Shown here piece after piece: positions 7,608 through 9,366 of a stretch of 9,366 nt of DNA. The stretch's first letter is position 1. Each line of letters begins with the position of its first letter. A program made the translations under genes and the position numbers. Below the pieces are notes generated by a model. The model did not search any database. It was given only the letters and a program-made list of their open reading frames with translations, and was not told the origin of the DNA. This stretch comes from Ilumatobacteraceae bacterium (GTDB taxonomy: Bacteria; Actinomycetota; Acidimicrobiia; Acidimicrobiales; Ilumatobacteraceae), in assembly GCA_016650435.1 (NCBI GenBank), contig JAENVT010000594.1, positions 1 through 9,366 of the forward strand, read 5' to 3'.

Positions 7608-7688
7608 AGTGTCGGCGCCTCGGCTGGTTCACCAGGGCCGCATGACCCGTCTCTTGTGGATCCACCCCCGCCTTGCCATCATTGGCGG
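7608..7688. promoter_or_regulatory. Short divergent promoter region
   Basis: These 81 bases separate the membrane GGDEF-EAL gene (-) from the sensor gene (+) and should carry promoters for both. On the plus strand TTGTGG (7654-7659) and CATCAT (7677-7682) are 17 bases apart, a weak -35/-10 match. That would put transcription start near 7689, the first base of the proposed GTG, giving a leaderless message. On the minus strand GAGG at 7618-7621 is a possible ribosome-binding site for ATG 7607. Confidence 0.35.
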
Positions 7689-7689
7689 G
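7667..7689 (+). repeat. Hairpin covering the GTG start of the sensor gene
   Basis: CCCGCC (7667-7672) pairs with GGCGGG (7684-7689) across an 11-base loop, and the last G is the first base of the proposed GTG start. An inner alternative pairs GCCA (7675-7678) with TGGC (7683-7686). If transcription begins upstream, this could mask the start. If the message is leaderless, the structure exists only in DNA. Confidence 0.3.
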
Positions 7690-9366
7690 TGATTGTCGAA
7701 AGTGCCGCGGTCAGGGGTTTCCGATGGTCATACATTGCCGCAGGACTTGGCGCGTGTGCGTTGATCACCGTCGTCGATCTCGGTTCCGACAAAGTCGTGC
7801 TGATTCCTCTTCTCGTGCTTGCACCGCTTGTTGCCGCCGGCGGCACTCACCGGGGCACCTTTGCGGTCGGCGTTGTTGCTGCTGCGGACTCCGTCATACT
7901 GGGATGGCCTGACGACATTGCTGGCACCCGGCGTCATTGGGTGGCCATCGCCACGACTGTGCTTGGCGGGGCGTTGGCGGTGCGGGTCTCGATGACGCGA
8001 GATGCCCGAGACCGACAGCTCGCCGAATCGATGCCCATCATTCGTCGGGCCGACCGCCTCAAGGCGGCCCTCGCCACCGGTCGGATGGGCGAATGGTCGT
8101 GGGATCGCGTCACGGGTTCGGTGTCGTGGGACGTCAACACCGCAATGTTGTTCGGGGTCGAGGATTCGTCGTTCGGTGGAACATTCGAGGAATGGCTCGA
8201 ACACCTCGACGAACGGGACCGGCCCAAGGTTCAACTTGCCGTGGAGACGGGAGTAGAGCGACGGGAACCGTTTCGGTTCGATCATCGCTGCACATGGCCG
8301 GACGGAAGCGTTCACTGGATCGAGGGCATCGGCGATGTGATCGTCGACGCGAAGACCGACGAGGTCGTCGGTGCCTTTGGATTGGCCATCGACATCGACG
8401 AACGTCACCGCGAAATCGAGGAGCGCACTCGTTTGCTCGAGCTCGAGTTGCGTCAACGCGAGAGGGTCGAGTACCTGGCGAAGGTCAACGATGTGTTGGC
8501 ATACTCGGTCGACGCCGCAGAGATCGTTCAACGCGTGACGCAGTCGGTGGTACCGACGCTTGCCGAGTGGTGCTCGATCGTCATCGCCATCGACCGCCGT
8601 CGTGACCAGCCAACGATCACCGTTGCGCATCGCGACCCCCAAAAGCTCAAGTGGGCAGACCAGATCCAGCGCGACTACCCCTACGACCCCGATGCTCCGT
8701 GGGGGGCTGCACGCGCGATCCGAACCGGTCGACGTGAGTTCGTGCCCAGCGTCGATCCGGCGGTGTTCTCGCTTCCAGGCGGGGACGTACTGCGTGAACT
8801 CGGCTTGAAATCGGTTCTCACGGTGCCGCTTGTTGGAGCCTTGGGAACGCTTGGTGCGATGCAACTCATCCGCTGCGAGGGACAGCCGCCGTTCGAACCG
8901 TCGGAGATCGAGCTGATCGAAGAACTCGCAGCGCGTGTCGGCGGCGCGCTGAACAGTGCGATTCTCTTCGACCGCCAGACCCGTGGAAGAGCGGCTCTCG
9001 ACACGCTCCAGCAGGTCAGCGGTCGCATCGCCTCGGTTGCCACGACCGACAAGATCGTGCATGCAGTCTTGGCTTACGGGTCCGCTGGCATCAACGCCGA
9101 CGCCGCTGTGGTCTTCCTCTTGGACGATGTTGGCGACCTGGTCGTCAAAGAGGCCACGGCACGGGCGGATACGGCAACCCGCGATGCAGAACGTGACGTG
9201 GCAACACAAACAATCGACAAGGGCTCGGTCGCCGTTGTCGAAACCGGGTCACGCGAAAAACCGTGGTCCGCCGTTGGGGTGCCGTTGCGGATCATGAACC
9301 GCACCGTCGGTTCTCTGGTGCTCACGTTCAATCGATACCGATACTTCAGCCCCGAGGAGCTGTCGA
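7689..9366 (+). CDS. Membrane PAS-GAF-GAF sensor protein, C-terminus missing
   Basis: The frame is open from GTG 7689 to the window edge (559 residues plus one base) with no stop, so the gene is truncated on the right. Four hydrophobic segments (about 13-30, 36-52, 56-71 and 84-99) form an N-terminal membrane module. A PAS domain covers about 120-237 (MGEWSWDRVTGSVSWD and WPDGSVHWIEGIG), then a charged helix at about 238-262. GAF 1 is about 265-426 (VTQSVVPTLAEWCSIVIAID, LGLKSVLTVPL and PFEPSEIELIEELA). GAF 2 starts near 435 and runs off the window. This order, and the VVPTLAEWCSI style of GAF, is typical of actinobacterial PP2C/SpoIIE-type phosphatases and some histidine kinases. The unseen output is therefore probably one of these, though a GGDEF output is possible. 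GTG 7656 is an in-frame alternative start adding a Pro-rich leader. A long opposite-strand frame over 7728-9209 shows no domain and is treated as a shadow. Confidence 0.88.
   Translation, partial: MIVESAAVRGFRWSYIAAGLGACALITVVDLGSDKVVLIPLLVLAPLVAAGGTHRGTFAVGVVAAADSVILGWPDDIAGTRRHWVAIATTVLGGALAVRVSMTRDARDRQLAESMPIIRRADRLKAALATGRMGEWSWDRVTGSVSWDVNTAMLFGVEDSSFGGTFEEWLEHLDERDRPKVQLAVETGVERREPFRFDHRCTWPDGSVHWIEGIGDVIVDAKTDEVVGAFGLAIDIDERHREIEERTRLLELELRQRERVEYLAKVNDVLAYSVDAAEIVQRVTQSVVPTLAEWCSIVIAIDRRRDQPTITVAHRDPQKLKWADQIQRDYPYDPDAPWGAARAIRTGRREFVPSVDPAVFSLPGGDVLRELGLKSVLTVPLVGALGTLGAMQLIRCEGQPPFEPSEIELIEELAARVGGALNSAILFDRQTRGRAALDTLQQVSGRIASVATTDKIVHAVLAYGSAGINADAAVVFLLDDVGDLVVKEATARADTATRDAERDVATQTIDKGSVAVVETGSREKPWSAVGVPLRIMNRTVGSLVLTFNRYRYFSPEELS

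Noticed and set aside
7728..9209. A 493-residue open frame on the minus strand opposite the sensor gene
   Set aside because: The plus strand reads through the same stretch as a coherent membrane-PAS-GAF-GAF protein. The minus-strand product has no recognisable domain and odd Arg/Asp/His-rich composition, as expected of a shadow in GC-rich DNA.
1..9366. Mobile element, CRISPR array, tRNA or rRNA
   Set aside because: I saw no transposase or integrase motifs, no regularly spaced direct repeats, no terminal inverted repeats around a gene and no cloverleaf or rRNA signature. Nearly all of the window is accounted for by coding genes.

Overview
The window is bacterial, GC-rich, and strongly prefers G or C at third codon positions. 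It uses GTG and TTG starts and carries large multi-PAS signalling proteins. This, together with the GAF-domain style of the last gene, suggests a free-living actinobacterium, perhaps from the Acidimicrobiia. That placement is an inference from style, not from a marker gene.

Layout, left to right. Positions 1-69 are probably the last codons of an upstream gene. Positions 88-630 (+) encode a PadR-type regulator. Positions 627-4244 (-) encode a soluble 1205-residue protein with six PAS-type sensor domains, a GGDEF domain and an EAL domain. Positions 4245-4495 are a divergent control region containing dyad symmetries. Positions 4496-4870 (+) encode a 124-residue membrane protein I do not recognise. 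Positions 4881-7607 (-) encode a 908-residue protein with about ten membrane segments, one PAS, a GGDEF and an EAL domain. A short divergent gap follows. From 7689 (+) to the window edge runs a truncated sensor protein with four membrane segments, a PAS and two GAF domains. Its output domain lies outside the window.

The region is a signalling cluster centred on cyclic di-GMP. Both GGDEF-EAL proteins keep the GGDEF active-site motif, the RxxD product-inhibition site and every EAL catalytic residue I could check, so each could both make and break c-di-GMP. One is predicted to read cytoplasmic signals through its PAS array. The other reads signals through a membrane module. The five well-supported genes alternate strand strictly (+,-,+,-,+). 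Both tail-to-tail junctions are extremely tight: a 3-base overlap at 627-630 and a 10-base gap at 4871-4880. No two of these five form a conventional operon.

The most striking non-coding signal is a perfect 16-bp inverted repeat with a 3-base loop at 7435-7469, inside the coding region of the membrane GGDEF-EAL gene. I found no tRNA, rRNA, CRISPR array, insertion sequence or intrinsic terminator.
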